A stretch of DNA of 37,436 nucleotides from SIG714 sp045629725 (lineage in GTDB: Bacteria > Bacillota > Clostridia > Oscillospirales > CAG-272): contig JAZQRT010000095.1 of NCBI GenBank assembly GCA_045629725.1, positions 1 through 37,436 on the forward strand, read 5' to 3'. Under the pieces are notes generated by a model. The model ran no database searches. It was given only the letters and a program-made list of their open reading frames with translations, and was not told where the DNA came from. How positions within the stretch are numbered: the stretch's first letter is position 1; each line of letters begins with the position of its first letter. Shown here piece after piece: positions 24,148 through 33,415 of the stretch. A program made the position numbers and the translations under genes.

Positions 24148-25176
24148 TTATTTTGTGTCCTCCAACAACTTACATTCATAACCATGGACGGAGCTGTCGG
24201 CAATAAATTTTACGTGTATGTTATAATTTTCAAGAAAGAAAACTTTATTTTCTTTTTTATATCCGTAAGCATCGAAAAGACGTTTTGGTGATACAGCAAA
24301 ACGAACTTGACGAGGACGGACTTGTGGTGGAATATCATGTTTATGAAGCTCCTCTAAAACCGAGAGCTTCATAACCTTACCAAGCGAGATGCTTCCGAAG
24401 GCGGGATGATATGCTCCTGCGGTGAGCACTGTGCTATCCGAAAGGTTTTCCTGAGCCTGCAGGCCGCATCTGATGCAGGGGATTTTATAGGATTCAATGA
24501 GCATGAGTATTTTTGCGGCGCGTTCAGCTCCTTCGTTTACCGAAAGCGGTGTGTATTCTCCCGAAAGCCTCATGCATTCAAGCTCGGTGTTTGAAAAGAC
24601 CGCGGTAGGATATATTCTGACGGCATCCACCCGAAGTTTGCAAAGTACTTCTGCCGTCATCAGCTCGTCCTCAAGGGTTGATGATGGTAATCCGAGCATC
24701 ATCTGCCCAACAAGTGAAAATCCATATTCCTTAATAAGCATACAGGCTTTTTTTGAATCATCGGAGCTATGACCTCTTTTTGAGGCTGAAAGCACCTTGT
24801 CGGAAAGACTTTGAATTCCAAGCTCAATGGTCTTAACTCCGTGATTTTTTAAAATAGTCAGAATTTCCTCGTTGATGTAGTCGGGTCTTGTGGAAAGTCT
24901 TACAGAGCCGATCTTGCCTTTGTCTATGTATTCCTTTGCTATTTTCAAAAGATACAGCATGTCATCTCTGTCAATACCTGTAAAGGAGCCGCCGAAGAAT
25001 GCGATCTCAGCATCGTCCTTTTCAGGGTCAATGGTCTTTAGAGCTTCCTCAATAATGCCTGTAACCGATTCTCGGTTGAAGGAGGTTTTTCCTGAAATGC
25101 TTCTTTGATTGCAGAATACACACATGTTGGGGCAACCGAGGTGAGGAATAAATATCGGAATGTTTTTGTGAGCCAT
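24148..25176 (-). CDS. Radical SAM protein, Elp3-like without acetyltransferase domain
   Basis: This is a 342-residue radical SAM enzyme. The 4Fe-4S cysteines are C15, C19 and C22 in CPNMCVFC, followed by FFGGSFTG near 65-72 (SAM-binding GGS/GGE-type motif) and RLSTRPDYI. ELGIQSLSD and YPTAVFSNTEL match the Elp3/coproporphyrinogen-oxidase-like group. The C terminus (about 240-342) has no GNAT acetyltransferase domain, unlike true Elp3. It is annotated in Clostridia as an Elp3-like protein and often lies between rnc and smc, as here. Its start overlaps the rnc stop by one base (TAATG), so translation is coupled. A role in RNA or cofactor modification is a guess; no function is assigned. Confidence 0.88.
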   Translation of the reverse strand: MAHKNIPIFIPHLGCPNMCVFCNQRSISGKTSFNRESVTGIIEEALKTIDPEKDDAEIAFFGGSFTGIDRDDMLYLLKIAKEYIDKGKIGSVRLSTRPDYINEEILTILKNHGVKTIELGIQSLSDKVLSASKRGHSSDDSKKACMLIKEYGFSLVGQMMLGLPSSTLEDELMTAEVLCKLRVDAVRIYPTAVFSNTELECMRLSGEYTPLSVNEGAERAAKILMLIESYKIPCIRCGLQAQENLSDSTVLTAGAYHPAFGSISLGKVMKLSVLEELHKHDIPPQVRPRQVRFAVSPKRLFDAYGYKKENKVFFLENYNIHVKFIADSSVHGYECKLLEDTK

Positions 25177-25880
25177 TATTTAATACCGAAAAGACGGAGT
25201 GCATCCTTTGCCGCCGCTTTTTCTGCGTGTTTTATAGAGGGACCGAAGCCGTGGCCGATTATGTTCGAATTAAGCTTTACCTCTACCTCAAAGGTCTTAT
25301 TGTGATCGGGGCCGGACTCGGAAACAGTCCTGTATTCAAGATGTTCTCCGGGACCCTCCTTTTGGATCAGTATTTGAAGCTTGGTTTTATAGTCAGTTGA
25401 GTCAGTATCGGTAATAGCTCCATCAAGCTTTCCTGTAATAAAGGGAAGGACAAAGGCTTTTGCGGCTTCATATCCGCCGTCAAGGTAGATTGCGGCAACG
25501 ATTGCCTCAAAGGCGTCCTCAAGAAGCTTTTTTTTCGTTCTGCCGCCGCTTTGTTCTTCGCCCTTGCCAAGAAGGAGGTGATCGCCCACGCCGATCTTTT
25601 TGGAATAATCCTTTTCGGAATCACCTTCCACTGCTTCTGCGCGAAGCTTTGAAAGATCTCCCTCGGGAACATTCGGATACTTCTTATAAATATACTCTGA
25701 GGTTATCATAGAGAGTATCGCATCACCGAGAAACTCAAGACGCTCATTACATTCCGAGGGTATGCCCTTTGCTTTTTGTTCGTTTGAATATGAGGAGTGT
25801 GTAAGAGCGGTTTCAAGCTTTTTTATATCGTTAAAGGTGTATCCGATTGCTTTTTCAAGTTTTTTTAGTTCTATTTTCAT
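25176..25880 (-). CDS. rnc: Ribonuclease III
   Basis: RNase III cuts double-stranded RNA during rRNA maturation and mRNA turnover. The 234 residues comprise the catalytic domain (1-150) with the signature NERLEFLGDAIL at 46-57, including metal-binding Glu and Asp, and EDAFEAIVAAIYLDGG. A C-terminal dsRNA-binding domain follows (about 160-232) with YRTVSESGPDHNKTFEVEV and GHGFGPSIKHAEKAAAKDAL. It lies 17 bases after plsX. The acpP gene usually found between plsX and rnc is missing. Confidence 0.97.
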   Translation of the reverse strand: MKIELKKLEKAIGYTFNDIKKLETALTHSSYSNEQKAKGIPSECNERLEFLGDAILSMITSEYIYKKYPNVPEGDLSKLRAEAVEGDSEKDYSKKIGVGDHLLLGKGEEQSGGRTKKKLLEDAFEAIVAAIYLDGGYEAAKAFVLPFITGKLDGAITDTDSTDYKTKLQILIQKEGPGEHLEYRTVSESGPDHNKTFEVEVKLNSNIIGHGFGPSIKHAEKAAAKDALRLFGIK

Positions 25881-25897
25881 TTTATTTCTCCGAAATA

Positions 25898-26890
25898 TTA
25901 GGGTTCCTTTTGAGAGATCAGACGAAGCTCATCTTCAATTTTATGTATAATGGATGTTCTGTAAATATTTATAGCCTGTCCGACTGCATTTTTTACAGCC
26001 CGTGAGTCCGATGAGCCGTGCGCCTTGATTACGGGCATGGCAAGTCCCAAAAGCGGCGCACCTCCGTGCTCGGAGGCATCAAAGCGTTTTTTGAAGGCGG
26101 TAAGTTCTTTTTTCAGCATTATAGCCGCAAGGAGGTTCTTTTTGAGAATTGGCTTTAAGGAGCTCATGAAAAATTTTCCCATGCCTTCAATGGTTTTGAG
26201 AAGAATATTTCCTGTAAATCCATCGGTAACAAGAACGTCACAGGTGTTGTTCATAACCATAGATGCTTCAATATTGCCAACAAAATTTATGCTTTGGCAT
26301 TCTGAGAGCACTTTATAGGAGTCCACTTGGAGCGAGGTGCCTTTGGAGGATTCCGTTCCGTTGTTAAGAAGTCCTACGCGCACATTTTCAATGCCGTAAA
26401 GATTTTTCATGTATATACTTCCCATTATGGCAAGACTCTTCATGTATTCGGGACTAAGTGTAAGGTTAGCCCCCGAATCAAGGAGAAGTACCGGAGATTC
26501 AAAAGGGAGTATCGTTGCAATGGCGGAACGTTTGATTCCCGAAATTTTAGGGACGTAAAGCGTTGCTCCTGTGTGCAGTGCTCCGGTGCTTCCGGCACTT
26601 ACAAAGGCATCAACTTCTCCGTTTTTCAAAAGTTCAAAGCCCACGCGAAGGGAAGAATCCGTTTTTGTGCGTACAAGCAAGGGAGAATCATCCATCGATA
26701 TAACGTCATTGGCGTTGTAAATGGCTATTTTTGAAAGGTCGATTCCGTTTTCCTTGGCAAGAGCGCGGAGCTTATCCTCCTTGCCTACAAGACAAATGCT
26801 TTCAATATATTCATTTGAGGCAAGCGAGGCACCTTTGAGAATTTCAAGGGGAGCATTATCTCCGCCCATAGCATCAATCAGTATTTTCAT
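25898..26890 (-). CDS. plsX: Phosphate acyltransferase PlsX
   Basis: PlsX converts acyl-ACP and phosphate into acyl-phosphate, the first step of phospholipid synthesis in Bacillota, acting at the membrane surface. The 330-residue protein has the signature DAMGGDNAPLEILKGA at 6-21, VSAGSTGALHTGA near 97-109, LLDSGANL and VLVTDGFTGNILLKTIEG. It lies five bases after trmFO. No fapR precedes it. Confidence 0.96.
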   Translation of the reverse strand: MKILIDAMGGDNAPLEILKGASLASNEYIESICLVGKEDKLRALAKENGIDLSKIAIYNANDVISMDDSPLLVRTKTDSSLRVGFELLKNGEVDAFVSAGSTGALHTGATLYVPKISGIKRSAIATILPFESPVLLLDSGANLTLSPEYMKSLAIMGSIYMKNLYGIENVRVGLLNNGTESSKGTSLQVDSYKVLSECQSINFVGNIEASMVMNNTCDVLVTDGFTGNILLKTIEGMGKFFMSSLKPILKKNLLAAIMLKKELTAFKKRFDASEHGGAPLLGLAMPVIKAHGSSDSRAVKNAVGQAINIYRTSIIHKIEDELRLISQKEP

Positions 26891-26895
26891 AGAGT

Positions 26896-28224
26896 TTAAA
26901 GTGAGTTATTTGTTTTAAATTCTTCAAGTATTCTTATCGATCTGTTTGCGTATTCTGCATTTCTTGCAACTTTTCCGCCTTTAACCTTATATCCAAGGGG
27001 CTCGATAATGCCGAAGTTGGCGTTCATGGGCTGGAATGAGCCTGTAGTTCCTTGGGAAACGTAACGAGCCATAGCACCGAGCTGGGACTCAACGGGAAAA
27101 CGCAGAGTGGGGAGCCCAAGGGCAAGTCTTGCGGCATTGATTCCCGCAACAATGCCCGAGCCGGCGGATTCAACGTATCCTTCAACTCCCGTCATTTGTC
27201 CTGCAAAGAAGATGTTTTTGTTGGTTCTGAGGGAGTAGTCTGCGTCGAGCAGCTTGGGCGAATTAAGGTAAGTGTTTCTGTGCATAACGCCGTAGCGTAA
27301 AAATTCAGCCTTTTCAAGTCCGGGAATCAAACGGAAAACTCGGCGCTGTTCCTCAAATGCAAGATGTGTCTGAAAGCCAACGAGGTTGTACATCGTTCCC
27401 TCTGTGTTTTCAGCACGAAGCTGTACTACCGCGAAGGCTTCCTTTCCCGTTGAGGGAAGGGGAAGACCAACAGGCTTGAGGGGGCCGTAAAGGAGGGTAT
27501 CAAAGCCTCTTTTTGCCATGACCTCAACAGGCATACAGCCTTCAAAAACAGTCAGATCCTTTTGGCTTTCCTTGTCAAAATCATGAAGCTCAGCTTCTCG
27601 TGCGCTGATAAGCGCGGAGTAGAATACCTCGTATTCCTCTTTTGTCATGGGACAGTTATAATAGCAGGCCTCTCCCTTGCCGTATCTTGAGGCAAGAAAG
27701 GCGATATCCGTGTTGATTGAAGAAGCTTCTACGATGGGGGCTGCCGCATCAAAAAAATGTAATGCTTCGGGAGCAAGCTCTTTTCTTATATACTCCGAAA
27801 AATCATCCGAGGTAAGAGGCCCGGTTGCGATAACGGTTATTTCGTCATCGGGCAGGGAAGTGATCTCCCCGTATTTAATAGTGATAAGGGGATTTGATCT
27901 GATCTTCTCGGTAATATATTCGGAAAATTTGATTCTGTCAACCGCAAGAGCGGAGCCTGCGGGCACTGCGGTAGCATATGCCGCTTCCATAATAAGGGAT
28001 GAGAATATCTCCATTTCCTTTTTAAGAAGTCCTACGGCATTCTCTATTTGTCCTGATCTTAATGAGTTGGAGCATACAAGCTCTGCAAAGGTGTCGGCTT
28101 TATGTGCAGGGGACTTTTTGTCGGGCTTCATTTCGTAAAGCGTCACAGAGCAACCGAGTCTTGTTGCCGCATGTGCCGCTTCACATCCTGCGAGTCCTGC
28201 ACCGATTATATTAACGTGGGGCAT
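26896..28224 (-). CDS. trmFO: Folate/FAD-dependent tRNA (uracil-54) methyltransferase TrmFO
   Basis: TrmFO makes the T54 of the tRNA T-loop, using methylene-tetrahydrofolate and FAD. The 442-residue protein has an N-terminal FAD motif, GAGLAGCEAA at 8-17. The catalytic Cys is C51 in LVCSNSLRS, and a second conserved Cys lies in EGCMPVEVMAKRG. YYNCPMTKEEY, GVEGYVESAGSG and NANFGIIEPL also match. It is one base from topA, the usual partner. The length fits the family (435-445). Confidence 0.97.
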   Translation of the reverse strand: MPHVNIIGAGLAGCEAAHAATRLGCSVTLYEMKPDKKSPAHKADTFAELVCSNSLRSGQIENAVGLLKKEMEIFSSLIMEAAYATAVPAGSALAVDRIKFSEYITEKIRSNPLITIKYGEITSLPDDEITVIATGPLTSDDFSEYIRKELAPEALHFFDAAAPIVEASSINTDIAFLASRYGKGEACYYNCPMTKEEYEVFYSALISAREAELHDFDKESQKDLTVFEGCMPVEVMAKRGFDTLLYGPLKPVGLPLPSTGKEAFAVVQLRAENTEGTMYNLVGFQTHLAFEEQRRVFRLIPGLEKAEFLRYGVMHRNTYLNSPKLLDADYSLRTNKNIFFAGQMTGVEGYVESAGSGIVAGINAARLALGLPTLRFPVESQLGAMARYVSQGTTGSFQPMNANFGIIEPLGYKVKGGKVARNAEYANRSIRILEEFKTNNSL

Positions 28225-28225
28225 A

Positions 28226-30493
28226 TCAGCTCTCCTTAATTTCTTCGTCCGTCAATTCTTTTTTGAAGTTGCATTTTACAGTGTGGCAAACGAGAAGGTT
28301 TTTTGCCTTTTTGCAGTAAAGCATTTCACCGCACTGAGGGCAGATCTCTTTTGTGGGAATATCCCAAGAAGAGAAATCGCAATCGGGATAGCCGGAGCAA
28401 CCGTAGAAGGTGCGCTTTTTGCCTCTGCGGACAATGATATCTTTTCCGCATTTGGGGCAGGGAATATCAAGACTTGTCTGCATGTTGAGTGTAAAACTGC
28501 ACTGTGGGAAGTTTGAACAAGCGTAGAACTTGCCGAATTTACCTTCTCTGAGAAGCAGCGGAGCTCCGCAGGTATCGCAGGTCTTGTCTGTAAGCTCGGG
28601 TTCAGTGGTTTCTTTTTTCTCGTTTTTGCCGTCCTTGGCAAGAGGCTTTGTGTTTTTACATTCGGGATAATTGGGACAAGCCGCAAATTTACCGTATCTG
28701 CCCGATTTTACTACCATCACAGCGCCGCATTTTTCGCAAATTATATCGGTCTGCTCTTGGGGGATCTCGATTTTCTTGTCGCCTGTTTCTGACATCGCCT
28801 TCTCAAGCTCCTCGGCAAAATTTCCGTAGAAATTTGAAAGAACATCGTTCATGTTGGACTCGCCTGTTTCAATGGCATCAAGCTTGTCTTCCATGTTGGC
28901 GGTAAATTTATAGTCAACGATCTCCGGAAAATATTTCGTGATCACCTCAGTCGTAATATCTGCAAGACCTGTGGGAACGAGCATCTTACCTTCACGCTTA
29001 ACGTAGCTTCTCGTTATGATAGTGTTGATAATAGTCGCATAGGTTGAAGGGCGTCCGATCCTCTTTTCCTCAAGGAACTTGATAAGAGAGGCTTCTGTAA
29101 ATCTGGGAGGAGCCTCGGTAAAGTGCTGTGAGGTTGAAAGTGACTGGAAGGAAGTATTTTCCCCTTCTGAAATGTGGGGCAGAATTCCGCTCTTTTCATC
29201 ATCGGCCTCGTTTTGGATATCACTTCCTTCTTCATAAAGCGCAAGGAATCCTTTGAATCTGAGAGTCGAGCCGGATGCTTTGAAAATATTTCCGTTACAC
29301 TCTATGTCGGCATTAACGGTATCAAAGCTTGCGGATGCCATCTGGCTTGCAATAAATCTGTCAAAGATAAGATTATAAAGCTTGAACTGATCACTGGTCA
29401 GTGCTTTTTTGATCTTCTTTGGAGCGTATTCAACGCTTACGGGACGAATAGCCTCGTGGGCGTCCTGCGCGCCGTTTGCGGATTTGTAAATTCTGGGAGT
29501 TGAAGGATAGTATTCCTTGCCGAATTCTCTGATGATAAATTCCTTTGCGGCATCTCTTGCTGAATCCGAAATGCGAAGTGAGTCAGTACGCATATAAGTG
29601 ATAAGACCGTGAGTACCGCCCAAAGCTGTACCGAGATTTATACCCTCATAAAGCTCTTGCGCTATCTTCATGGTTTTGGAGGAGGAGAATCCAAGCTTTC
29701 TGTAAGCCTCCTGCTGAAGTGTGGATGTTATAAAGGGAGGCGCGGGATTACGGAGCTTCAATGATTTTTTTACAGCTTTAACGATATATTTTCCGTCAAG
29801 AGAAGCTGCGAGCTTTTCCACGTCTTCCTTGGAGCTAAGCTCCTTTTTCTTTGTATCTCCCCAATATTTTGCTTGGAAGGGCTTTCCTTCAGAGTTTGTG
29901 AGGTTTGCAGCTACCGTCCAATATTCAACGGGAACAAAGTTCTTGATCTCGTTTTCGCGTTCTGTAAGTATTCTTACTGCGGCAGACTGAACTCTTCCCG
30001 CGGAAAGTCCGCTCTTGACAGTTTTCCAAAGGAAGGGACTGAGCTTATACCCAACGATTCTGTCAAGTATACGCCTTGCCTGCTGTGAGTTTACAAGGTC
30101 CATGTCAATGGTTCTGGGAGATTTTATTGCCGCTTTAACGGCGTTTTTGGATATTTCGTTGAAGGTTATACGCTTGGTCTTTTCAAGCGGTATTTTAAGA
30201 GTTGCCGCAAGATGCCAGGAGATCGCCTCGCCCTCACGGTCAGGGTCGGTTGCAAGATATACAACGTCTGCTTTTTTAGCCTCTGCAATAAGTGATTTTA
30301 TGAGGGGACCCTTTCCTCTGATGTTTATATAGTGTGGTTCAAAGTTGTTGTCTATATCAATTCCTATAGTGCTTTTCGGCAGGTCGCGTACGTGGCCTAC
30401 GGATGCAACTACCTTGTAGGATGATCCGAGATAACTTTTGATAGTTCCCGCTTTTGAAGGGGACTCAACGATAACAAGATGAGTTAATGCCAT
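28226..30493 (-). CDS. topA: DNA topoisomerase I
   Basis: TopA is a type IA topoisomerase that relaxes negative supercoils. The 755-residue protein starts with a TOPRIM domain (VIVESPSKAGTI at 7-18, then DPDREGEAISWH with the metal-binding Asp residues). The active-site Tyr is in LITYMRTDSLRIS near residue 300. The C terminus carries four Cys-rich zinc-ribbon units (about 585-745), of which three have the usual CxxC...C...C spacing and the last reads CPQCGEMLYC. A 126-base gap separates it from dprA, with no clear promoter seen there. Confidence 0.97.
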   Translation of the reverse strand: MALTHLVIVESPSKAGTIKSYLGSSYKVVASVGHVRDLPKSTIGIDIDNNFEPHYINIRGKGPLIKSLIAEAKKADVVYLATDPDREGEAISWHLAATLKIPLEKTKRITFNEISKNAVKAAIKSPRTIDMDLVNSQQARRILDRIVGYKLSPFLWKTVKSGLSAGRVQSAAVRILTERENEIKNFVPVEYWTVAANLTNSEGKPFQAKYWGDTKKKELSSKEDVEKLAASLDGKYIVKAVKKSLKLRNPAPPFITSTLQQEAYRKLGFSSSKTMKIAQELYEGINLGTALGGTHGLITYMRTDSLRISDSARDAAKEFIIREFGKEYYPSTPRIYKSANGAQDAHEAIRPVSVEYAPKKIKKALTSDQFKLYNLIFDRFIASQMASASFDTVNADIECNGNIFKASGSTLRFKGFLALYEEGSDIQNEADDEKSGILPHISEGENTSFQSLSTSQHFTEAPPRFTEASLIKFLEEKRIGRPSTYATIINTIITRSYVKREGKMLVPTGLADITTEVITKYFPEIVDYKFTANMEDKLDAIETGESNMNDVLSNFYGNFAEELEKAMSETGDKKIEIPQEQTDIICEKCGAVMVVKSGRYGKFAACPNYPECKNTKPLAKDGKNEKKETTEPELTDKTCDTCGAPLLLREGKFGKFYACSNFPQCSFTLNMQTSLDIPCPKCGKDIIVRRGKKRTFYGCSGYPDCDFSSWDIPTKEICPQCGEMLYCKKAKNLLVCHTVKCNFKKELTDEEIKES

Positions 30494-30619
30494 CTTTTGT
30501 TTATCCTTTCATAAAAAAATAATTTCGCTGTTTGGCTCATCTGATATGGGAATTTGTACGTTATAAAATCAACGGGTTCCCGATCAGAGTTTCTTTACGG
30601 AGAAAATACTCCGTGTGAT
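30494..30619 (-). other. Gap between dprA and topA with a weak hairpin
   Basis: A six-pair stem ACGGAG/CTCCGT (30597-30602 with 30609-30614) lies five bases past the dprA stop. It lacks a U tract on the minus strand. No promoter hexamers at good spacing were found, so read-through from dprA into topA is likely. Confidence 0.35.
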
Positions 30620-31861
30620 CTATTTTATTGTAAACTTACCGCCGGAGATTTTTTTGACGATTCCTTGCAGCTCTAACAGAGATATTGCTCTGAGGACGTT
30701 GTTAAAGGGAATGTTGGTGACCTGAGAGATCTCCTCGGGGAAAAGCTCCTTGTCAAGAAGGGATAATGCCACCGAGCGCATAGGTTCGCCAAGGGATACA
30801 AGCTCCTCACGAGAAATTGAGCAGGCTTGAACTTCATCCTTTTGTGTAAGATTATTTTCTTCTTTTTCGATTTTTTTGTTTTTGGTTTTCTTTATAGAGG
30901 TGATGCTTTTTGTTTCGGGAATGGCAAGTCCTTGAAGTGATTTCCTTTTTTGAATATGATTGAACTTTATCTGACTTCCGTATCGTTCGCTATAGAAATT
31001 TACTATATCTACAGCCTCGGTTACAGGCTTTGCACCTTCCTTAAGAAGTGAGTTGCTTCCGCGGTTGTTGTATTCTCCGTTTGGACCGGGAATGGAAAAG
31101 ATGTCTTTTCCTTGCTCCGCGGCATGGTGTGCTGTGTTGAGGGATCCGCTTCGTTCCCCTGCTTCGATAACCAGAGTTCCCGCACAAAGACCGCTGACTA
31201 TTCTGTTCCTTACGGGAAAATTGTGCCCCAGAGGCGGAGTTCCGGGAGCAAACTCTGAAATCACCGCGCCTTTTTCGCAAATTTCGTGGTAAAGATCCTC
31301 ATTTTGAGGAGGATATACAATGTCTATTCCCGAGCCGAGAACAGCAACGGTGTAACCGTGAGCGTCAAGGGCAGCCCTGTGACATATACTGTCGATTCCA
31401 AGCGCCATACCGCTCGTAATGATAATACCGCTTTTGGCAAGGTCATATGCAAATTCATAAGCGCATCTTTTTCCAACCTCGGTCATTTTGCGCGTTCCCA
31501 CACAGGCGATGGAAATGTTTTCCGTAAAGCTCGGAATATTGCCTCGAAGGTATAGTACAAATGGGCATGAGGAGATCTTTAAAAGGTTTTTGGGATATTC
31601 CTGAGAGTCGGGCGTAATGATCTTGATGGCGTTTTGATTACAGTAATCCGAAATTTCTTTTGCTTTTGTAAGGTCCTTATCCTTGAGTTTGCCGATCTGA
31701 CGGGTGGTCAGAACCTTCTTTGCCGAGGTGGTCTTAAAAAGCTCATCGTCATACAGATTGTGGGCATCACAATCACAGGCGTCAATTATTTCAGATGAAT
31801 TTTTGCATCCTGCGCCAAGGGCAAGAGAAAGCCAAAGCCAGTAAATCACTTTATGTTCCAT
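30620..31861 (-). CDS. dprA: DNA-processing protein DprA
   Basis: DprA loads RecA on incoming single-stranded DNA during transformation and is present in many non-competent bacteria. The 413-residue protein has the Rossmann core: SIACVGTRKMTEVGKR, then GMALGIDSICHRAAL, VLGSGIDIVYPPQN, HNFPVRNRIVSGL, VIEAGERSGSLNTA, IPGPNGEYNNRGSN and LLKEGA. A Lys-rich linker (about 300-340) leads to a C-terminal winged-helix domain (about 350-413). An N-terminal helical segment is present. It starts 32 bases after the rRNA methyltransferase gene. Confidence 0.96.
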   Translation of the reverse strand: MEHKVIYWLWLSLALGAGCKNSSEIIDACDCDAHNLYDDELFKTTSAKKVLTTRQIGKLKDKDLTKAKEISDYCNQNAIKIITPDSQEYPKNLLKISSCPFVLYLRGNIPSFTENISIACVGTRKMTEVGKRCAYEFAYDLAKSGIIITSGMALGIDSICHRAALDAHGYTVAVLGSGIDIVYPPQNEDLYHEICEKGAVISEFAPGTPPLGHNFPVRNRIVSGLCAGTLVIEAGERSGSLNTAHHAAEQGKDIFSIPGPNGEYNNRGSNSLLKEGAKPVTEAVDIVNFYSERYGSQIKFNHIQKRKSLQGLAIPETKSITSIKKTKNKKIEKEENNLTQKDEVQACSISREELVSLGEPMRSVALSLLDKELFPEEISQVTNIPFNNVLRAISLLELQGIVKKISGGKFTIK

Positions 31862-31893
31862 TTCTTCTCCTTTTTTGTCAACCCTATAAATTC

Positions 31894-32688
31894 TTAAGCC
31901 TTATGTATACCCCTGTAGGTCTCCCAGATCAGTATCGTTGCTGCAGTAGCGGCATTAAGAGACTCGGCTCCTCCGGGCATGGGTATGATAATGGGCGAGG
32001 TAGCTGCAGTTATAATTTCTTCGGACAGTCCGTGTCCTTCGTTTCCGATAATGAAGACTGTTTTTTCATCGCATTTGATTTCATTAAGCTTTTGTGAGTC
32101 GTGGCGCAAAGCCGTAGCATAAACGCCGAAGCCTTCATCCTTCAAGGTGTTGATGGTTTGAAGGATATCACGGCAGATCGTGATTCTTTGTGAAAAAAGG
32201 CATCCCATTGTTGCGCGTATGGTTTTCTCATTGTAAATATCCGCGCAGTCATCGGAGAGTATGACTTCATCGATTCCGAATGCGAGGGCAGTTCTGATAA
32301 CGGTACCGAGATTGCCTGGATCGCGAAGTGAGTTTAAAATTATTTTGCTACCTTTTATATTATTAATATATATTGTAGCAACTTTATGAAATTTGTCAAT
32401 AGCTTTTGCAATACAAAAAATGCCTGAGGGCGATTTTTCTGTAGAAATCTTTGAATAAACACTGTCGGTAACACAAATTTTGCGTACTGAATCGGGAAGC
32501 GATTTTATAAGATGTGATTTTGCCTCGGTAACTACAACGCTTTGAAGCTCAACACCTCTTGATATTGCTTCCTCGAAAAGCTTGACTCCTTCAAAAATAA
32601 ACACTCCGTCTTTTTCACGGTTCTTTTTTTCGTGCAAAGAATTACAGTATATGATATATTCGTTATTTCTTGATGATATGAATTCCAT
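31894..32688 (-). CDS. SpoU/TrmH family RNA 2'-O-methyltransferase
   Basis: This is a 264-residue SPOUT-type enzyme that methylates a ribose 2'-hydroxyl, probably in 23S rRNA. The N-terminal RNA-binding part contains EGVKLFEEAISRG. The three SpoU motifs are LNSLRDPGNLGTVIRTA (near 116-132, with the catalytic Arg), FIIGNEGHGLS (near 211-221) and IIIPMPGGAESLNAATA (near 233-249), which form the knot that binds SAM. It follows rplT after 124 bases. The target nucleotide cannot be told from this sequence, so no gene symbol is given. Confidence 0.92.
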   Translation of the reverse strand: MEFISSRNNEYIIYCNSLHEKKNREKDGVFIFEGVKLFEEAISRGVELQSVVVTEAKSHLIKSLPDSVRKICVTDSVYSKISTEKSPSGIFCIAKAIDKFHKVATIYINNIKGSKIILNSLRDPGNLGTVIRTALAFGIDEVILSDDCADIYNEKTIRATMGCLFSQRITICRDILQTINTLKDEGFGVYATALRHDSQKLNEIKCDEKTVFIIGNEGHGLSEEIITAATSPIIIPMPGGAESLNAATAATILIWETYRGIHKA

Positions 32689-32768
32689 ACAAACACCTTT
32701 TATTAAACATAAATTCTTTCAAGGATAGAGTCCTTTTTGAAAAAAATAGAATTCCTATAAAGTGAAAT

Positions 32769-32805
32769 AACCGGCATTAGGAATTTGTATTCCTCTTTGC
32801 CGGTT
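32769..32805 (-). terminator. Hairpin after rplT, probable partial terminator
   Basis: AACCGGCA pairs with TGCCGGTT, with a second inner stem AGGAAT/ATTCCT. It begins seven bases past the rplT stop. The tail on the minus strand is ATTTCACTTT, a poor U tract, so partial termination or mRNA 3'-end protection is more likely than full stop. Confidence 0.6.
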
Positions 32806-32812
32806 AAATTGT

Positions 32813-33169
32813 TTAGTTGAGTGCAGCCTTTGCCTGTTCAACGATTGCAGCAAATGCTTCCTTGTCGGAAACTGCGATCTCAGCGAGCATCTTTCTGTTC
32901 ATTGTGATGCCTGCCTTCTTGAGACCGTTCATAAGCTGTGAATAGTTGATTCCGCAAACCTTAGCCTGTGCGGAGATTCTTGTGATCCAGAGAGCTCTGA
33001 AGTTTCTCTTTCTCTGCTTTCTACCAACGTAAGCATAGTTACCGCTCTTCATAACGGCCTGCTTAGCCATCTTAAAATGCTTGCTCTTTGCGCCCCAGTA
33101 ACCCTTGGCAGCCTTCAATACTTTATTTCTTCTCTTGCGCGTCATCATTGCGCCCTTAACTCTTGCCAT
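32813..33169 (-). CDS. rplT: 50S ribosomal protein L20
   Basis: L20 is an early-binding 50S assembly protein and the usual feedback regulator of its own operon. The 118 residues begin MARVKGAMMTRKRRNKVLK and include KGYWGAKSKHF, GRKQRKRNFRALWI and NYSQLMNGLKKAGI, all typical. AGGGAGG precedes the ATG. It is 21 bases after rpmI. Confidence 0.99.
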   Translation of the reverse strand: MARVKGAMMTRKRRNKVLKAAKGYWGAKSKHFKMAKQAVMKSGNYAYVGRKQRKRNFRALWITRISAQAKVCGINYSQLMNGLKKAGITMNRKMLAEIAVSDKEAFAAIVEQAKAALN

Positions 33170-33190
33170 TTTGTAATCCTCCCTTTAAAA

Positions 33191-33388
33191 TTAGAATTTC
33201 TGAATAAGTGTCTTGATTGCGGAAGTCATAGACTCGCTGAGGTAAGAAGCCTTACGGAGATTTCTCTTTCTCTTAGCTGTCTTGTGTCCGAGGTTATGAC
33301 GGTGATGTGAATGGTTCATCTTGATCTTTCCGCTTTTTGTAAGGGAAAATCTCTTTTTTGATGCACTGTGTGTTTTGATCTTAGGCAT
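33191..33388 (-). CDS. rpmI: 50S ribosomal protein L35
   Basis: L35 has 65 residues starting MPKIKTHSASKKRF and ends with a Lys/Arg-rich tail. A longer frame starts at 33406, but the ATG at 33388 has AAGGAG nine bases upstream and gives the universal N terminus. Confidence 0.98.
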   Translation of the reverse strand: MPKIKTHSASKKRFSLTKSGKIKMNHSHHRHNLGHKTAKRKRNLRKASYLSESMTSAIKTLIQKF

Positions 33389-33415
33389 GATTATAACTCC
33401 TTTCAAATGTCAACC

